The position numbers and the translations under genes were made by a program. Below are positions 1 to 8,995 of a stretch of 64,000 bases of DNA, in pieces. This DNA is from Paracoccaceae bacterium (lineage in GTDB: Bacteria; Pseudomonadota; Alphaproteobacteria; Rhodobacterales; Rhodobacteraceae): the NCBI GenBank assembly GCA_021296235.1, contig JAGWAS010000001.1, positions 124,001-188,000 of the forward strand, in the 5' to 3' direction. The notes beneath the pieces are model-generated. The model was not told the DNA's origin. It searched no databases and was given only the letters and a program-made list of their open reading frames with translations. Each line of letters starts with the position of its first letter. The stretch's first letter is position 1.

Positions 1-468
1 CCTTGCAAAGAGGTAGGGCGATATGGTCGCCGGGATCAATCCAAGGCGTGTTTCCGTGAGCCCAAACCGGGCGTCCTCATTCGCAAGAACGACATCGGCG
101 ACCGCCATCAGGCCCAGCCCCCCACCGAAAGAGTTCCCCTGCACGCGGGCGATCACCGGTTTGGGAACCATGTTCCAATCGTTGAGCATATTGGCAAGCT
201 TGACCGCTTGATCACGCTGAACGTCCGGTGGGGCACCGAACTGACTGCGCATCCATTCAAGATCCGCGCCGGCGCAGAACACTGTGCCGGCGGCAGCCAT
301 CACGATGACACGAATTGAGGAATCGGAACCGAGTTCGGCTGCCGCCGCGGCAAGTTCCGAAATCATTTCTCCGGAGAATGCGTTGCGCCGTTCGGGTCGG
401 TTAAGCGTTACCGTTGCCACCCCCCGTTCATCAACGGCAATGCCGATAGTGCCGTGCTTCGCCATCAT
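1..468 (-). CDS. Enoyl-CoA hydratase/isomerase (crotonase), methylglutaconyl-CoA hydratase-like, partial
   Basis: The first 156 codons of a crotonase-fold protein; the C-terminus lies beyond the window. Visible signatures are the N-terminal NRPERRNAFS stretch (residues 23-32), the first oxyanion-hole segment CAGADLEWM (65-73) and the second, GNSFGGGLGL (111-120), followed by FGLTETRLGLIPATISPY (135-152), which resembles bacterial LiuC/AUH-type methylglutaconyl-CoA hydratases. Such an enzyme would hydrate 3-methylglutaconyl-CoA to HMG-CoA in leucine breakdown. Its ATG at 468 overlaps the stop of the upstream BKACE gene (ATGA), and the HMG-CoA lyase gene lies further upstream in the same operon, which supports the leucine reading. 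A second in-frame ATG follows at once (465). The exact substrate is inferred from context. Confidence 0.85.
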   Translation of the reverse strand, partial: MMAKHGTIGIAVDERGVATVTLNRPERRNAFSGEMISELAAAAAELGSDSSIRVIVMAAAGTVFCAGADLEWMRSQFGAPPDVQRDQAVKLANMLNDWNMVPKPVIARVQGNSFGGGLGLMAVADVVLANEDARFGLTETRLGLIPATISPYLFAR

Positions 469-1382
469 GCAGACCCGGGATCATGCTTCACAAGACCCAA
501 TCTGGACCTGACGACTTCAGGACCAATCACTTTTGCTCCAAGCGACTCAACGATCCCGACCGCCCGTTCCACCAGTTCCGCGTTGGTCGCAAGCACGCCG
601 CGTTCAAGCATCAGATTGTCCTCCAAGCCCACACGGACATTGCCTCCGGCAAGAACCGCCGCGGCAACATACGGCATCTGGTGCCTGCCGAGCGAGAAAG
701 CCGAGAATACCCAATCCCTCGGAATGTTATTGACCATGGCCATTAAGGTATTGAGATCATTTGGTGCGCCCCACGGAACGCCCATGCAAAGCTGGACCAG
801 TGCCGGTGCCTTCAGTATCCCTTTTTCGACCAACCTCTTGGCGAACCAGAGTTGGCCGGTTTCAAAAGCTTCAATCTCCGGAACAACATCCAACGAGGTG
901 ATGATCCTGCCCATCTCCTCAAGCATGCCGGGGGTATTGACCATGACATAGTCCGCCTCGGCAAAATTCATTGTTCCGCAATCCAGCGTGCAGATTTCCG
1001 GCCGGCATTCCGCAACATGCCGAAGTCTCTCCTCGGCAGCGGCAAGGTCGGTTCCCGCTTCACTGAAGGGCAACGGCATCTCGGCCGGTCCAAGTGTGAG
1101 ATCGCCGCCCATGCCTGCCGTCAGGTTGAGCACGACATCCACGTCGGCGCCCCTGATCCGTTCGGTAACCTCCCGATAATATTCCAAATTCCGGGCAGGA
1201 ACACCGCTTGAGGGATCCCGGACATGGCAATGAACTATCGCCGCCCCCGCCATTGCCGCCTCAATTGCAGCGTCCGCAATCTGCTTTGGCGACCTTGGAA
1301 CATGATGGCTCCTGTCCTGGGTGCTGCCGGCTCCGGTAACCGCGCAAGTGATAAAAACTTCCTGGTTCATCTCCAATGGCAT
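465..1382 (-). CDS. BKACE family (DUF849) beta-keto acid cleavage enzyme
   Basis: A 305-residue TIM-barrel protein of the 3-keto-5-aminohexanoate cleavage (Kce) family. These zinc enzymes condense a beta-keto acid with acetyl-CoA and split it to acetoacetate plus a new CoA ester. The N-terminal VFITCAVTGAG strand and the HCHVRDP segment, with its metal-ligand histidines, are typical, as are NLTAGMGGDL and CTLDCGTMNF in the middle of the chain. I chose the ATG at 1382 because GGAAAGGAAA stands just upstream; the reading frame stays open to 1403. The gene lies 98 bp downstream of HMG-CoA lyase and overlaps the crotonase by 4 bp. The family has many substrates (dehydrocarnitine, 3-oxoadipate and amino-keto acids are known), so the true substrate is open. 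Confidence 0.85.
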   Translation of the reverse strand: MPLEMNQEVFITCAVTGAGSTQDRSHHVPRSPKQIADAAIEAAMAGAAIVHCHVRDPSSGVPARNLEYYREVTERIRGADVDVVLNLTAGMGGDLTLGPAEMPLPFSEAGTDLAAAEERLRHVAECRPEICTLDCGTMNFAEADYVMVNTPGMLEEMGRIITSLDVVPEIEAFETGQLWFAKRLVEKGILKAPALVQLCMGVPWGAPNDLNTLMAMVNNIPRDWVFSAFSLGRHQMPYVAAAVLAGGNVRVGLEDNLMLERGVLATNAELVERAVGIVESLGAKVIGPEVVRSRLGLVKHDPGSA

Positions 1383-1480
1383 TAGATTTCCTTTCCCGTG
1401 CATTCAGGATCAGAATTGCCTCTCCGGACAATGCCGGAGAGAGACCGTGTCCCAATTGCAAATCCGAAATTCACAAGCAT

Positions 1481-2353
1481 TCACCCGCCCCCAGCTGCCG
1501 CCCGCAGGTCTTTGACGTATCGGGCAGCGCGAACAATCGCATCTCTGTCCAGACCTGTGGAACAACCGCGCCGTTGGAACATATCGCAGACATCCTCCGT
1601 TGCAACATTCCCGGCTGACCCTGGCGCGAACGGGCAGCCACCCAGGCCTCCGATTGATGAATCAAACACGGCAACACCATACTCCAGCGCAGCCCCGATG
1701 TTCCGCAGTGCCCGGCCACCGGTATCGTGGAAATGCCCGGCCAAACGTCTTGGATCAACATCCTTCAACAACCGGTCGAAGAGCCTGCGAACATCGTCGG
1801 GATGACCACGTCCGATCGTATCGCCAAGTGATATCTCCCTGCACCCAAAGCCGAGAAGCTGCTTGGTTACGTTCACAACCGCATCCGGTTGGGTTGGTCC
1901 GTCATAGGGACATTCGAGCACACAAGACACGTAGCCCCTCACCGGCAGATCAGTGTCGGATGCCTCCCGCGTCACTTCACTCAGAACTTCAAGGCTCCTG
2001 GCAATGGACACACCAAGGTTGGCCCCCGAAAATCCCTCCGTCGCAGATGCAAACACGGCAATCTCGTCAACCTGTGCAGCCAATGCACCCTCAAGGCCGC
2101 GAAGATTGGGAACCAACGCCGAATATGCCGTGTCGGTTCTTCGCGTGATGCGTTTGAAGACCTCCGCAGTTCCGGCCATCTGCGGAACCCGCGTCGGATT
2201 GACGAAACTTCCGACTTCGATCCGTCTGAACCCACAATCGGCCAAAACTTCGACAAGTCCGACCTTCGTGTCAATGTCGACCCAACCCGGCTCGTTCTGC
2301 AACCCGTCGCGCGGTCCGACCTCAACAATTTCGATGGATTCGGTTCCTGTCAT
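1481..2353 (-). CDS. mvaB: Hydroxymethylglutaryl-CoA lyase
   Basis: A 290-residue HMGL-like TIM-barrel enzyme that cleaves HMG-CoA to acetyl-CoA and acetoacetate, the last step of leucine catabolism. The catalytic VGPRDGLQNE motif is at residues 12-21, the metal-site segment GHFHDTGG lies in the second half, and the signature GGLGGCPFAPGSAGN holds the active-site cysteine near the C-terminus. Length fits the family. It is followed by the BKACE and crotonase genes on the same strand, so the three are probably co-transcribed. A preceding methylcrotonyl-CoA carboxylase is not visible here and may lie elsewhere. Confidence 0.93.
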   Translation of the reverse strand: MTGTESIEIVEVGPRDGLQNEPGWVDIDTKVGLVEVLADCGFRRIEVGSFVNPTRVPQMAGTAEVFKRITRRTDTAYSALVPNLRGLEGALAAQVDEIAVFASATEGFSGANLGVSIARSLEVLSEVTREASDTDLPVRGYVSCVLECPYDGPTQPDAVVNVTKQLLGFGCREISLGDTIGRGHPDDVRRLFDRLLKDVDPRRLAGHFHDTGGRALRNIGAALEYGVAVFDSSIGGLGGCPFAPGSAGNVATEDVCDMFQRRGCSTGLDRDAIVRAARYVKDLRAAAGGG

Positions 2354-2431
2354 TGCACCTTCCGTGCAGTCAATGGAATATCGAATGCGACATGCAGCGA
2401 CATGGCCGCATGCAAGCGGCCGGCCTCCTGT

Positions 2432-3124
2432 TCACCGATCCAACGGCGGGCGGGCCAACTTGGTTGCGATTTCCGGCAGGTCGTCGAAGATGCCAAGGAC
2501 GGCATCGGGCTTGTATCTCCATACCCGGGATTTTTCGGGACCAAACGACACCAGAATGACCGGAACCGACGCCGCCCGGGCAGTCTTCAAATCCATTTCC
2601 GTATCTCCGATGAATACGGAGCGATTCGGTTCCCCGCCGGCAGTTGCAATTGAGTGCAGGAGCGGTGCAGGATCCGGTTTTCGAACCGGGAGGGTATCGG
2701 CTCCGATCAGCGAATCGAAGCAGCGCAGCACACCCAGCCTCTCCAACAGGATTCGTGCCAGCCTCTCCGGCTTGTTGGTGCAGACACCGAGCCTCCAGCC
2801 AGCTTTGCGCATTCGGCCAAGCACTCCGCCGACACCGTCGTAGAGCCGCGTAATTCGATCAATTCCATCTTCGTAGTTCCTGAGAAACTCGGCATACGAT
2901 CGTTGCACAAATTCCTCATCCGGCAACGTACCGTTGATGCGCAGCATTCCCTCCCGCAACAGCGCCTTGCCGCCGAGGAATGCCGTCAACATGTCATTCT
3001 CCATGTCAAGCGGTTGCCTGTGTCCAGCATTTTCCAATGTGATGTTTGCTGCCGATATCAAATCGCCGCTGGTATCGGCCAAAGTACCGTCCAAGTCGAA
3101 AATGGCGGTGAGCACTTCAGGCAT
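2432..3124 (-). CDS. gph: HAD-superfamily phosphatase, phosphoglycolate phosphatase type
   Basis: A 230-residue HAD hydrolase. Motif I is FDLDGTLADT near the N-terminus (both Asp residues present), motif II is VCTNKP, the conserved lysine is in VRKPDP and motif IV is GDTEMD, with a helical cap domain between motifs I and II as in Gph. It probably dephosphorylates 2-phosphoglycolate from DNA repair or photorespiratory-type side reactions, but HAD substrate calls from motifs alone are uncertain. The ATG at 3124 is preferred; an in-frame TTG lies at 3133. It heads the minus-strand run into mvaB (78 bp gap) and is divergent from glmU. Confidence 0.82.
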   Translation of the reverse strand: MPEVLTAIFDLDGTLADTSGDLISAANITLENAGHRQPLDMENDMLTAFLGGKALLREGMLRINGTLPDEEFVQRSYAEFLRNYEDGIDRITRLYDGVGGVLGRMRKAGWRLGVCTNKPERLARILLERLGVLRCFDSLIGADTLPVRKPDPAPLLHSIATAGGEPNRSVFIGDTEMDLKTARAASVPVILVSFGPEKSRVWRYKPDAVLGIFDDLPEIATKLARPPLDR

Positions 3125-3198
3125 CGAACGCAATCAGGATCGGTTGATGCTCAGCTCGGCTTGCAATCATGCGCAACATGTCGTGAATCCCGGCGCTG

Positions 3199-3226
3199 TT
3201 GTCTGGTCAATCATACAATATATATT
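3199..3226 (+). promoter_or_regulatory. Candidate sigma-70 type promoter for glmU-glmS
   Basis: TTGTCT at 3199-3204 and TATATT at 3221-3226 are separated by 16 bp, in an AT-rich patch 30 bp before the glmU start, with an AAAGG ribosome-binding site at about 3242-3246. The match is moderate and was found by eye only. Confidence 0.35.
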
Positions 3227-3255
3227 CACACTGCAATTTTTGAAAGGCAACGGAC

Positions 3256-4665
3256 ATGGCGCTCGCCGCAGTGGTGCTGGCCGCCGGTGGCGGCACCAGA
3301 ATGAACTCCCGAATCCCCAAAACACTTCATCAGCTCGCCGGTGTGCCGATGTTGCACCATGTTCTTGATTCGGTTGGCGGATTGTGTCCGGACCGAATGA
3401 TCGTGGTCGCCGGAGAACGGTGGAGGGAGATCGGGTCGGCATTGGGTGAATTCGCACCGGAAGCCGAGATTGCGTTGCAGCCGAAACAGTTGGGCACGGC
3501 AGATGCCGTGATGGCTGCACGCAAGGCACTGAGCGGATTTGAAGGAAGGGTTGTCGTTCTCTATGGAGACACGCCACTTGTGCGAAGTTCGACAGTAAAT
3601 TCACTCGTTTGTGCCCTGGACGGCGACGCCGATGTGGCCATCCTCGGTTTCAGGTCCGAAGATCCTTCGGGATACGGACGCCTGATCACAAGTTCAGATG
3701 GCGGACTTGAACGCATCGTGGAACACAAAGATGCTAAGGACACCGAAAGACTTGTCGATTTTTGCAACAGCGGCATTGTTTGCGCCGAAGCCGCAACCTT
3801 GTTTTCACTCCTGGAAAATGTCGGCAGCGACAATGCTGCCGGTGAATTCTACCTGACAGACATCGTGGCCGTTGCAAATGATGAGGGACTTCGCTGCTGC
3901 GCGATCGAAGGGAGTGAGGAAGAACTGCATGGTGTCAATTCGCGGGTGGATCTGGCAAGGGCCGAGCAGTCATTTCAGGAACGGGCCCGCACTGCTGCAC
4001 TCAAAGAAGGTGTCACGCTGATGGCACCAGATACGATCTTCTTCGGGTTTGGAACCATACTTGGAGTGGATGTGGTGATTGAACCGCATGTCGTCATTGG
4101 ACCGCAGGTATCGATTGCAGATGGGGCTTTCATCCGCTCTTTCTCACATTTGGAAAATTGCTGTGTGGGCAGGGGCGCGACAGTGGGCCCCTTTGCCCGA
4201 ATCAGACCGGGGACCAAAATTGGAAAGGGCACCAGGATTGGAAACTTCGTTGAGATCAAGGCATCCGTCGTCAGCGACGACGCGAAGGTTCCGCACCTTT
4301 CCTATGTGGGAGATACCGAGGTGGGCGCCGGCGCAAACATTGGCGCCGGAACCATCACCTGCAACTATGATGGCGTTTCGAAACATAGGACCAGGATTGG
4401 GGACGATGCCTTCATCGGATCGAATTCAACACTCATTGCGCCTGTCATTATCTCGGATGGCGCAGTAACAGCGGCCGGCTCCGTCATCACTCACGACGTG
4501 CCGCCGAAGGCAATCGCAATTGCCCGAAAAAGGCAGATGAACTTGAAGGAAGGCGCAGACCGGTTGTTCAGGCGCCTCAGGGGAAATGTCGGCAGTGACA
4601 ATAAACCGACTGGAAGGACGTCCAATTCCCCTGCCCCGCTTGACGAAACCAAATCCGGAAACTGA
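3256..4665 (+). CDS. glmU: Bifunctional N-acetylglucosamine-1-phosphate uridyltransferase / glucosamine-1-phosphate acetyltransferase
   Basis: A 469-residue two-domain enzyme that makes UDP-GlcNAc for peptidoglycan and lipopolysaccharide. The N-terminal Rossmann-like uridyltransferase starts with the nucleotide-binding loop LAAGGGTRMNS and PKTLHQLAG; the C-terminal half is a left-handed beta-helix of hexapeptide repeats (from about residue 255 to 430) with the acetyltransferase segment NIGAGTITCNYDG. Length matches the family. The stop is directly abutted by the glmS start with no spacer, so the two are translated from one message and together convert fructose-6-phosphate to UDP-GlcNAc (with GlmM encoded elsewhere). 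Confidence 0.96.
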   Translation: MALAAVVLAAGGGTRMNSRIPKTLHQLAGVPMLHHVLDSVGGLCPDRMIVVAGERWREIGSALGEFAPEAEIALQPKQLGTADAVMAARKALSGFEGRVVVLYGDTPLVRSSTVNSLVCALDGDADVAILGFRSEDPSGYGRLITSSDGGLERIVEHKDAKDTERLVDFCNSGIVCAEAATLFSLLENVGSDNAAGEFYLTDIVAVANDEGLRCCAIEGSEEELHGVNSRVDLARAEQSFQERARTAALKEGVTLMAPDTIFFGFGTILGVDVVIEPHVVIGPQVSIADGAFIRSFSHLENCCVGRGATVGPFARIRPGTKIGKGTRIGNFVEIKASVVSDDAKVPHLSYVGDTEVGAGANIGAGTITCNYDGVSKHRTRIGDDAFIGSNSTLIAPVIISDGAVTAAGSVITHDVPPKAIAIARKRQMNLKEGADRLFRRLRGNVGSDNKPTGRTSNSPAPLDETKSGN

Positions 4666-6489
4666 ATGATGTGTGGAATTGTTGGCGTACTCGGAAACAG
4701 GGAGGCAACACCCAGACTCCTCGAATCCTTGCGCAGGCTCGAATACCGCGGATACGACAGCGCTGGCATCACGACACTCAATTCCGGGGGATTTGAATGT
4801 CGTCGTGCTGTCGGCAAGCTCAAGAACCTGATCACGTCCGTCTGTGAGCACCCTGCGGAAGGCACCATCGGAATTGGACACACAAGATGGGCGACTCACG
4901 GGGCAGCAACCATCGACAATGCACACCCGCACCAGTCCGGGCCGGTTTCTGTTGTTCATAACGGAATTATTGAGAACTTTCGTGAACTAAAACCCGATCT
5001 TGTCCAACACGGCTACGTCTTCAAATCCGAAACCGACACCGAGATCGCATCTGTTCAGTGCCACAGATTTCTTGATCAGGGCCTTAACCCGGAAGAGGCG
5101 GCAAGGATGACAGTTAAGTCGCTGCAGGGCGCATTCGCCCTGTTGTTCCTGTTTCGCGGTGAGAGCAATTTGCTCATTGCAGCACGGCGAGGTTCGCCGT
5201 TGGTGGTGGGCCACGGAAACGGCGAGATGTTCGTGGCCTCTGATGAACTCGCACTGGCGGGATTGACGGAAACCGCCACCCACTTGGAGAATGGCGACTG
5301 CGCCTGCATTGATCGACATGGCCTGCGCATAACCGACTGCGACGGCAATGAGGTCCATCGCCGCAGCGTTGGGGTCAAGGTTGGCATGGCAGACTCCGGC
5401 AAGGGTGCACATGATCACTTCATGGCAAAGGAGATTTACGAGCAGCCCAGCGTGCTCGCCAGAGCGCTCCATCACCACCTTCCTGAGCAAGGTAGCATTC
5501 AGCTTCCAATTGATTTTCCGGACATTCGGGAAATTGACAGAATCACCCTGATTGCTTGCGGAACGGCGAATTTTGCATGCACGATCGCAGCTTACTGGTT
5601 CGAGAAGATTGCCCGAATTCCGGCCCACGCCGAAATTGCATCGGAATTCAGATACAGGGAGAGTGTGCTCAATGAACGCACACTTGTGGTTTTCGTAAGC
5701 CAATCGGGTGAAACGGCTGATACGCTGGCTGCCCTGAGGCACGCCATCCAATATGGATGTCCCAACATCGCGATCCTGAACAACTCCATGAGTTCAATGG
5801 CAAGGGAGGCTTCTGCGGTGATGCAGATTCATGCCGGTGTCGAAATTGGAGTGGCATCGACCAAGGCGTTCACCTGCCAGTTGGCTGCCTTGGCCGTTCT
5901 GGCTGTTGCCGCCGGACGGCAGCGAGGCGAACTCGGTTTGGAGCAGGAGGGAGAACTCGTTCAACAACTCCGGAGAGTTCCAGCCCTGCTGGGTTCGGTT
6001 CTTAAGGGCGATAATGCAATTGCCGAGATCGCAGCAGAGCTTGCCAAGTGCCCAAGCGCTTTCTTCATTGGGAGGGGAGCAATGTATCCGGTTGCTCTTG
6101 AAGGGGCACTGAAACTTAAGGAAATCAGCTATATCCATGCCGAAGGATTGGCCAGCGGCGAACTCAAGCACGGCCCGATTGCACTTGTCGACGAGAATTT
6201 CCCGGTTGTGGTTCTTGCGTCTCCTTGCCGCCTGCTCGAGAAAACACTGTCAAACTTGGAGGAAGTCAGGGCAAGGCGCGGAAAAGTCATTCTGGTGGCG
6301 GACGCAGCGACGGCGAAGTCATACCGTGATGATGTTTGGTTCACGATTGCCATGCCCGAAATCGATCAATTTTTTGCACCAATGCTGTATACGGTGCCAC
6401 TTCAACTTCTGGCTTACCACACGGCCGTCGCTCTGGGCACAGATGTGGATCAGCCCCGAAATCTGGCAAAGTCCGTTACAGTCGAATAG
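4666..6489 (+). CDS. glmS: Glutamine-fructose-6-phosphate aminotransferase (isomerizing)
   Basis: A 607-residue class II amidotransferase that makes glucosamine-6-phosphate. The N-terminal MCGIVGVLG provides the catalytic cysteine once Met is removed; two ATG codons stand in tandem (4666 and 4669), and the second is the start that leaves Cys as residue 1 after processing. GHTRWATHG and the two SIS isomerase domains (VSQSGETADT in the first; SGELKHGPIALVD in the second) are present, and the chain ends in LAKSVTVE as expected. No glmS ribozyme or leader can fit, since the gene abuts glmU. Confidence 0.97.
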   Translation: MMCGIVGVLGNREATPRLLESLRRLEYRGYDSAGITTLNSGGFECRRAVGKLKNLITSVCEHPAEGTIGIGHTRWATHGAATIDNAHPHQSGPVSVVHNGIIENFRELKPDLVQHGYVFKSETDTEIASVQCHRFLDQGLNPEEAARMTVKSLQGAFALLFLFRGESNLLIAARRGSPLVVGHGNGEMFVASDELALAGLTETATHLENGDCACIDRHGLRITDCDGNEVHRRSVGVKVGMADSGKGAHDHFMAKEIYEQPSVLARALHHHLPEQGSIQLPIDFPDIREIDRITLIACGTANFACTIAAYWFEKIARIPAHAEIASEFRYRESVLNERTLVVFVSQSGETADTLAALRHAIQYGCPNIAILNNSMSSMAREASAVMQIHAGVEIGVASTKAFTCQLAALAVLAVAAGRQRGELGLEQEGELVQQLRRVPALLGSVLKGDNAIAEIAAELAKCPSAFFIGRGAMYPVALEGALKLKEISYIHAEGLASGELKHGPIALVDENFPVVVLASPCRLLEKTLSNLEEVRARRGKVILVADAATAKSYRDDVWFTIAMPEIDQFFAPMLYTVPLQLLAYHTAVALGTDVDQPRNLAKSVTVE

Positions 6490-6664
6490 TCATTGCCGGT
6501 TTTCCTGCCGCAGCAATCCCATTAGGCGTTTCGGGCGTGATCGCGATTTGGGCTCCAACCCCTGCATTGATCCTTTGATCTGCCGAATTGACGGGTCTGG
6601 ATTTTTGGCCATCCGAATTCGAAGATGGGAGCTATGGGCTCTCCGGGTCCTCGTCATTCCGCAG

Positions 6665-6985
6665 TTACCCAAATTTGTTGCCTTCCGGTCGCGTTCCCTG
6701 GATCAAGAAGATCAAAAGAACTATCCAGCCGATCACAGGCAACAAATACAACAGCAACCACCAGCCGGAGCGTCCGCTGTCATGAAGGCGTCGGCATGCT
6801 GCAGCCAAATTGGGCAGGAACAGCAGCAGCTGACCAATCACATAGAGTGGCTCCAAAAATTGACTCAAAGCGGCCAGAAGCAAGAGACAGAACAACTGAA
6901 ACCACCAAAACTCGCTTCGCGACGCGCAACCCGAAAACGTTGCGTAGTTTTTCAAGCAGGTGATGACCGAATCGCTGAAATTCAC
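6665..6985 (-). CDS. DUF805 family small membrane protein
   Basis: A 106-residue protein with the DUF805 pattern: an N-terminal YATFSGCASRSEFWWFQLF motif (residues 14-32), hydrophobic segments at about 32-45, 47-58 and 74-94, the loop RRLHDSGRSGWW, and a short polar tail (GTRPEGNKFG). DUF805 proteins are inner-membrane proteins of unknown function. It ends convergent to glmS and follows the GPP34 gene on the same strand by 67 bp, so the two may be co-transcribed. Confidence 0.87.
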   Translation of the reverse strand: MNFSDSVITCLKNYATFSGCASRSEFWWFQLFCLLLLAALSQFLEPLYVIGQLLLFLPNLAAACRRLHDSGRSGWWLLLYLLPVIGWIVLLIFLIQGTRPEGNKFG

Positions 6986-7052
6986 AGGGGCTTCTCTTTC
7001 AGGTTCCGGCAGTCAACTCGCGATGTTGATCGACAATTCAGCGAATTCGGAA

Positions 7053-7703
7053 TCAGAAAGGCGGATGCAGCGCCAGTGCCAGGGATGCCTCAATGTGCCT
7101 GACGGATTTTGTAACCGCCTGACCCAGCAAATCCATTTCCCTGATCTGGCGGATCCGGTCGCGAAAGCGACGGTGTTCCCTTTCGGACAGCAAGTGTTTG
7201 AAGATGCCGCAAGCATCAACCAACAGAACCATGACAATGTCCTCGGGATCGGGAATGTCATCGCTGTAGAGTATGGAGATGATTTTGTGCCTGACCTCCC
7301 GGTCCACATCTCCGTCCTTTATCGGATAGCGCCTTGACCTGAAGACCCACAGGAACTTGTCGTCCTTCGATTCGAGCACTCCCTTTTCACAGAGTCGACG
7401 AAGTGCCCGCTCTCTAATCCCATCCGCGTTTCTTGCGATCCTGTCCACCCAATAGCGCGCGTCCCCCTTCTTTCCCGACTCAACAATTTCCTTGAGTACC
7501 GGGTCAAGCAGGCCATCACCAAGGGGCTCCGGGTCGATTACCTCCAATTTTTCAAGGTCGGTGTCGATTTTGTTCTTGAGTGCCAATTCCAGAAGCACAG
7601 CTCCGGACAGCACGCACCTCATTGACAGCTCAGGAACATGAATAAATCGCCCTTCTTCGTCTTCAAGCAACAACAGCATGATTTCTTCGGCAAAGCTGAG
7701 CAT
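7053..7703 (-). CDS. GPP34 (GOLPH3/Vps74-like) domain protein
   Basis: A 216-residue mainly helical protein. The start MLSFAEEIMLLLLEDEEGRF, the SGAVLLELALKNKID segment and the VIDPEPLGDGLLDPVL segment match the beginning of the GPP34 domain, best known from eukaryotic GOLPH3/Vps74, where it binds phosphatidylinositol-4-phosphate, and also found in bacteria, chiefly actinobacteria. The ATG at 7703 is preferred over upstream in-frame starts because it begins the conserved domain and has GAGGGA 8 bp before it. No signal peptide or membrane span is visible. Function in bacteria is unknown; a peripheral membrane role is an inference from the eukaryotic family. It is divergent from moaA. Confidence 0.8.
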   Translation of the reverse strand: MLSFAEEIMLLLLEDEEGRFIHVPELSMRCVLSGAVLLELALKNKIDTDLEKLEVIDPEPLGDGLLDPVLKEIVESGKKGDARYWVDRIARNADGIRERALRRLCEKGVLESKDDKFLWVFRSRRYPIKDGDVDREVRHKIISILYSDDIPDPEDIVMVLLVDACGIFKHLLSEREHRRFRDRIRQIREMDLLGQAVTKSVRHIEASLALALHPPF

Positions 7704-7926
7704 ATTCCTGATCCCTCGGTTGGCATTCAATCGTTTGCCGAGCTTGAATTCGGCGGGCAACACTCTGGGTATTCTGATACATCTTCGATTGTGAATCCGC
7801 AACCTGACGGCAAACGTTCGAGTTCCAACCGGCTTGTGGCAAAATCGCAATCAGCCCGAATTCGTTGCCAATTGTTGTCGCGGTGGGCAAGCTCGCATAT
7901 TGCCGCATCGCATTCCCTGCACTAGT

Positions 7927-8946
7927 ATGGCAAACATGGACTCCACACCTTCGCTCATCGATCCGTTCAATCGCCCGATTTCCTATTTGAGGGTTTCGGT
8001 AACGGATCGTTGCGATTTCAGGTGCGTATACTGCATGTCGGAAAACATGAACTTTCTTCCCAAGCGCGAACTGCTCACGCTTGAGGAGTTGGACCGGGTC
8101 TGCACCATGTTCATTTCACTTGGCGTGCGAAAACTCAGGATCACCGGAGGCGAACCGCTTGTTCGTCGCGGCATCATGGGATTTCTCAACTCGGCATCCC
8201 GCCACATTGGAAATGGGTTGGATGAACTGACCCTGACCACGAATGGTTCACAACTGGCAAGGCATGCCGACAGTCTCAAAGCGGCGGGGGTCCGCCGGAT
8301 CAACGTCTCGTTGGATACATTGGACCCTGACAAGTTTGCCGAGATTACCCGGTGGGGCCGGTTGCCTCAGGTGCTTGAGGGAATAGAGGCGGCCCTGAAA
8401 GTCGGCTTGAGAATCAAGATCAACACTGTCGCCCTCAAGGGCTTCAACGAAGACGAGTTGTTCACCCTGGTTGATTGGGCCGGTGGCAAGGGGATGGACA
8501 TCACGTTCATTGAAGTCATGCCAATGGGCGACATAGGCAACGAGAGCCGCTTGTCTCAGTTTTGGTCCCTCAGGGAACTTCGATCCCGCCTGGACAGCCG
8601 TTATGCACTTGATGACCTTGATGTTTCCACCGGTGGCCCAGCGCGTTATGCGCAGGTTTCCGGCAGCAGCCAAAGAATTGGATTCATTACTCCCCTCAGC
8701 CACAACTTTTGCGAAAACTGCAATCGCGTAAGGCTGACCTGCACCGGCATGCTGTACATGTGCCTCGGACAGGAAGGCAATGCCGATCTGAAGTCACCCC
8801 TCCGAAACCACCAGGGGAACGACGCTCCATTGATCAAGGCGATAAGGGATGCGGTTGAACGCAAGCCCAAGGGGCATGATTTCGACTATTCGCGTCAACG
8901 GATATCGGGACAGGTATCGCGGCACATGAGCCACACCGGCGGCTGA
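7927..8946 (+). CDS. moaA: GTP 3',8-cyclase (molybdenum cofactor biosynthesis)
   Basis: A 339-residue radical SAM enzyme that converts GTP to 3',8-cyclo-GTP, the first step of molybdopterin synthesis. The N-terminal CDFRCVYC is the CX3CX2C cluster, [11 protein letters not shown] follows, the second iron-sulfur cluster is [11 protein letters not shown] (CX2CX13C counting the last Cys), and the chain ends in Gly-Gly as required for activity. The ATG at 7927 is chosen; another ATG is at 7936. The long in-frame extension to 7834 lacks family similarity. The product supports the molybdenum-dependent CO dehydrogenase encoded later in the window. Confidence 0.95.
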   Translation: MANMDSTPSLIDPFNRPISYLRVSVTDRCDFRCVYCMSENMNFLPKRELLTLEELDRVCTMFISLGVRKLRITGGEPLVRRGIMGFLNSASRHIGNGLDELTLTTNGSQLARHADSLKAAGVRRINVSLDTLDPDKFAEITRWGRLPQVLEGIEAALKVGLRIKINTVALKGFNEDELFTLVDWAGGKGMDITFIEVMPMGDIGNESRLSQFWSLRELRSRLDSRYALDDLDVSTGGPARYAQVSGSSQRIGFITPLSHNFCENCNRVRLTCTGMLYMCLGQEGNADLKSPLRNHQGNDAPLIKAIRDAVERKPKGHDFDYSRQRISGQVSRHMSHTGG

Positions 8947-8995
8947 ACACCGATGGCAACCGCCATTTGAGGCGAGCGCAAAATTGTCTTTGGCT

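Noticed and set aside
4640-4670. glmS ribozyme or leader control
   Set aside because: glmS abuts the glmU stop with no untranslated space.
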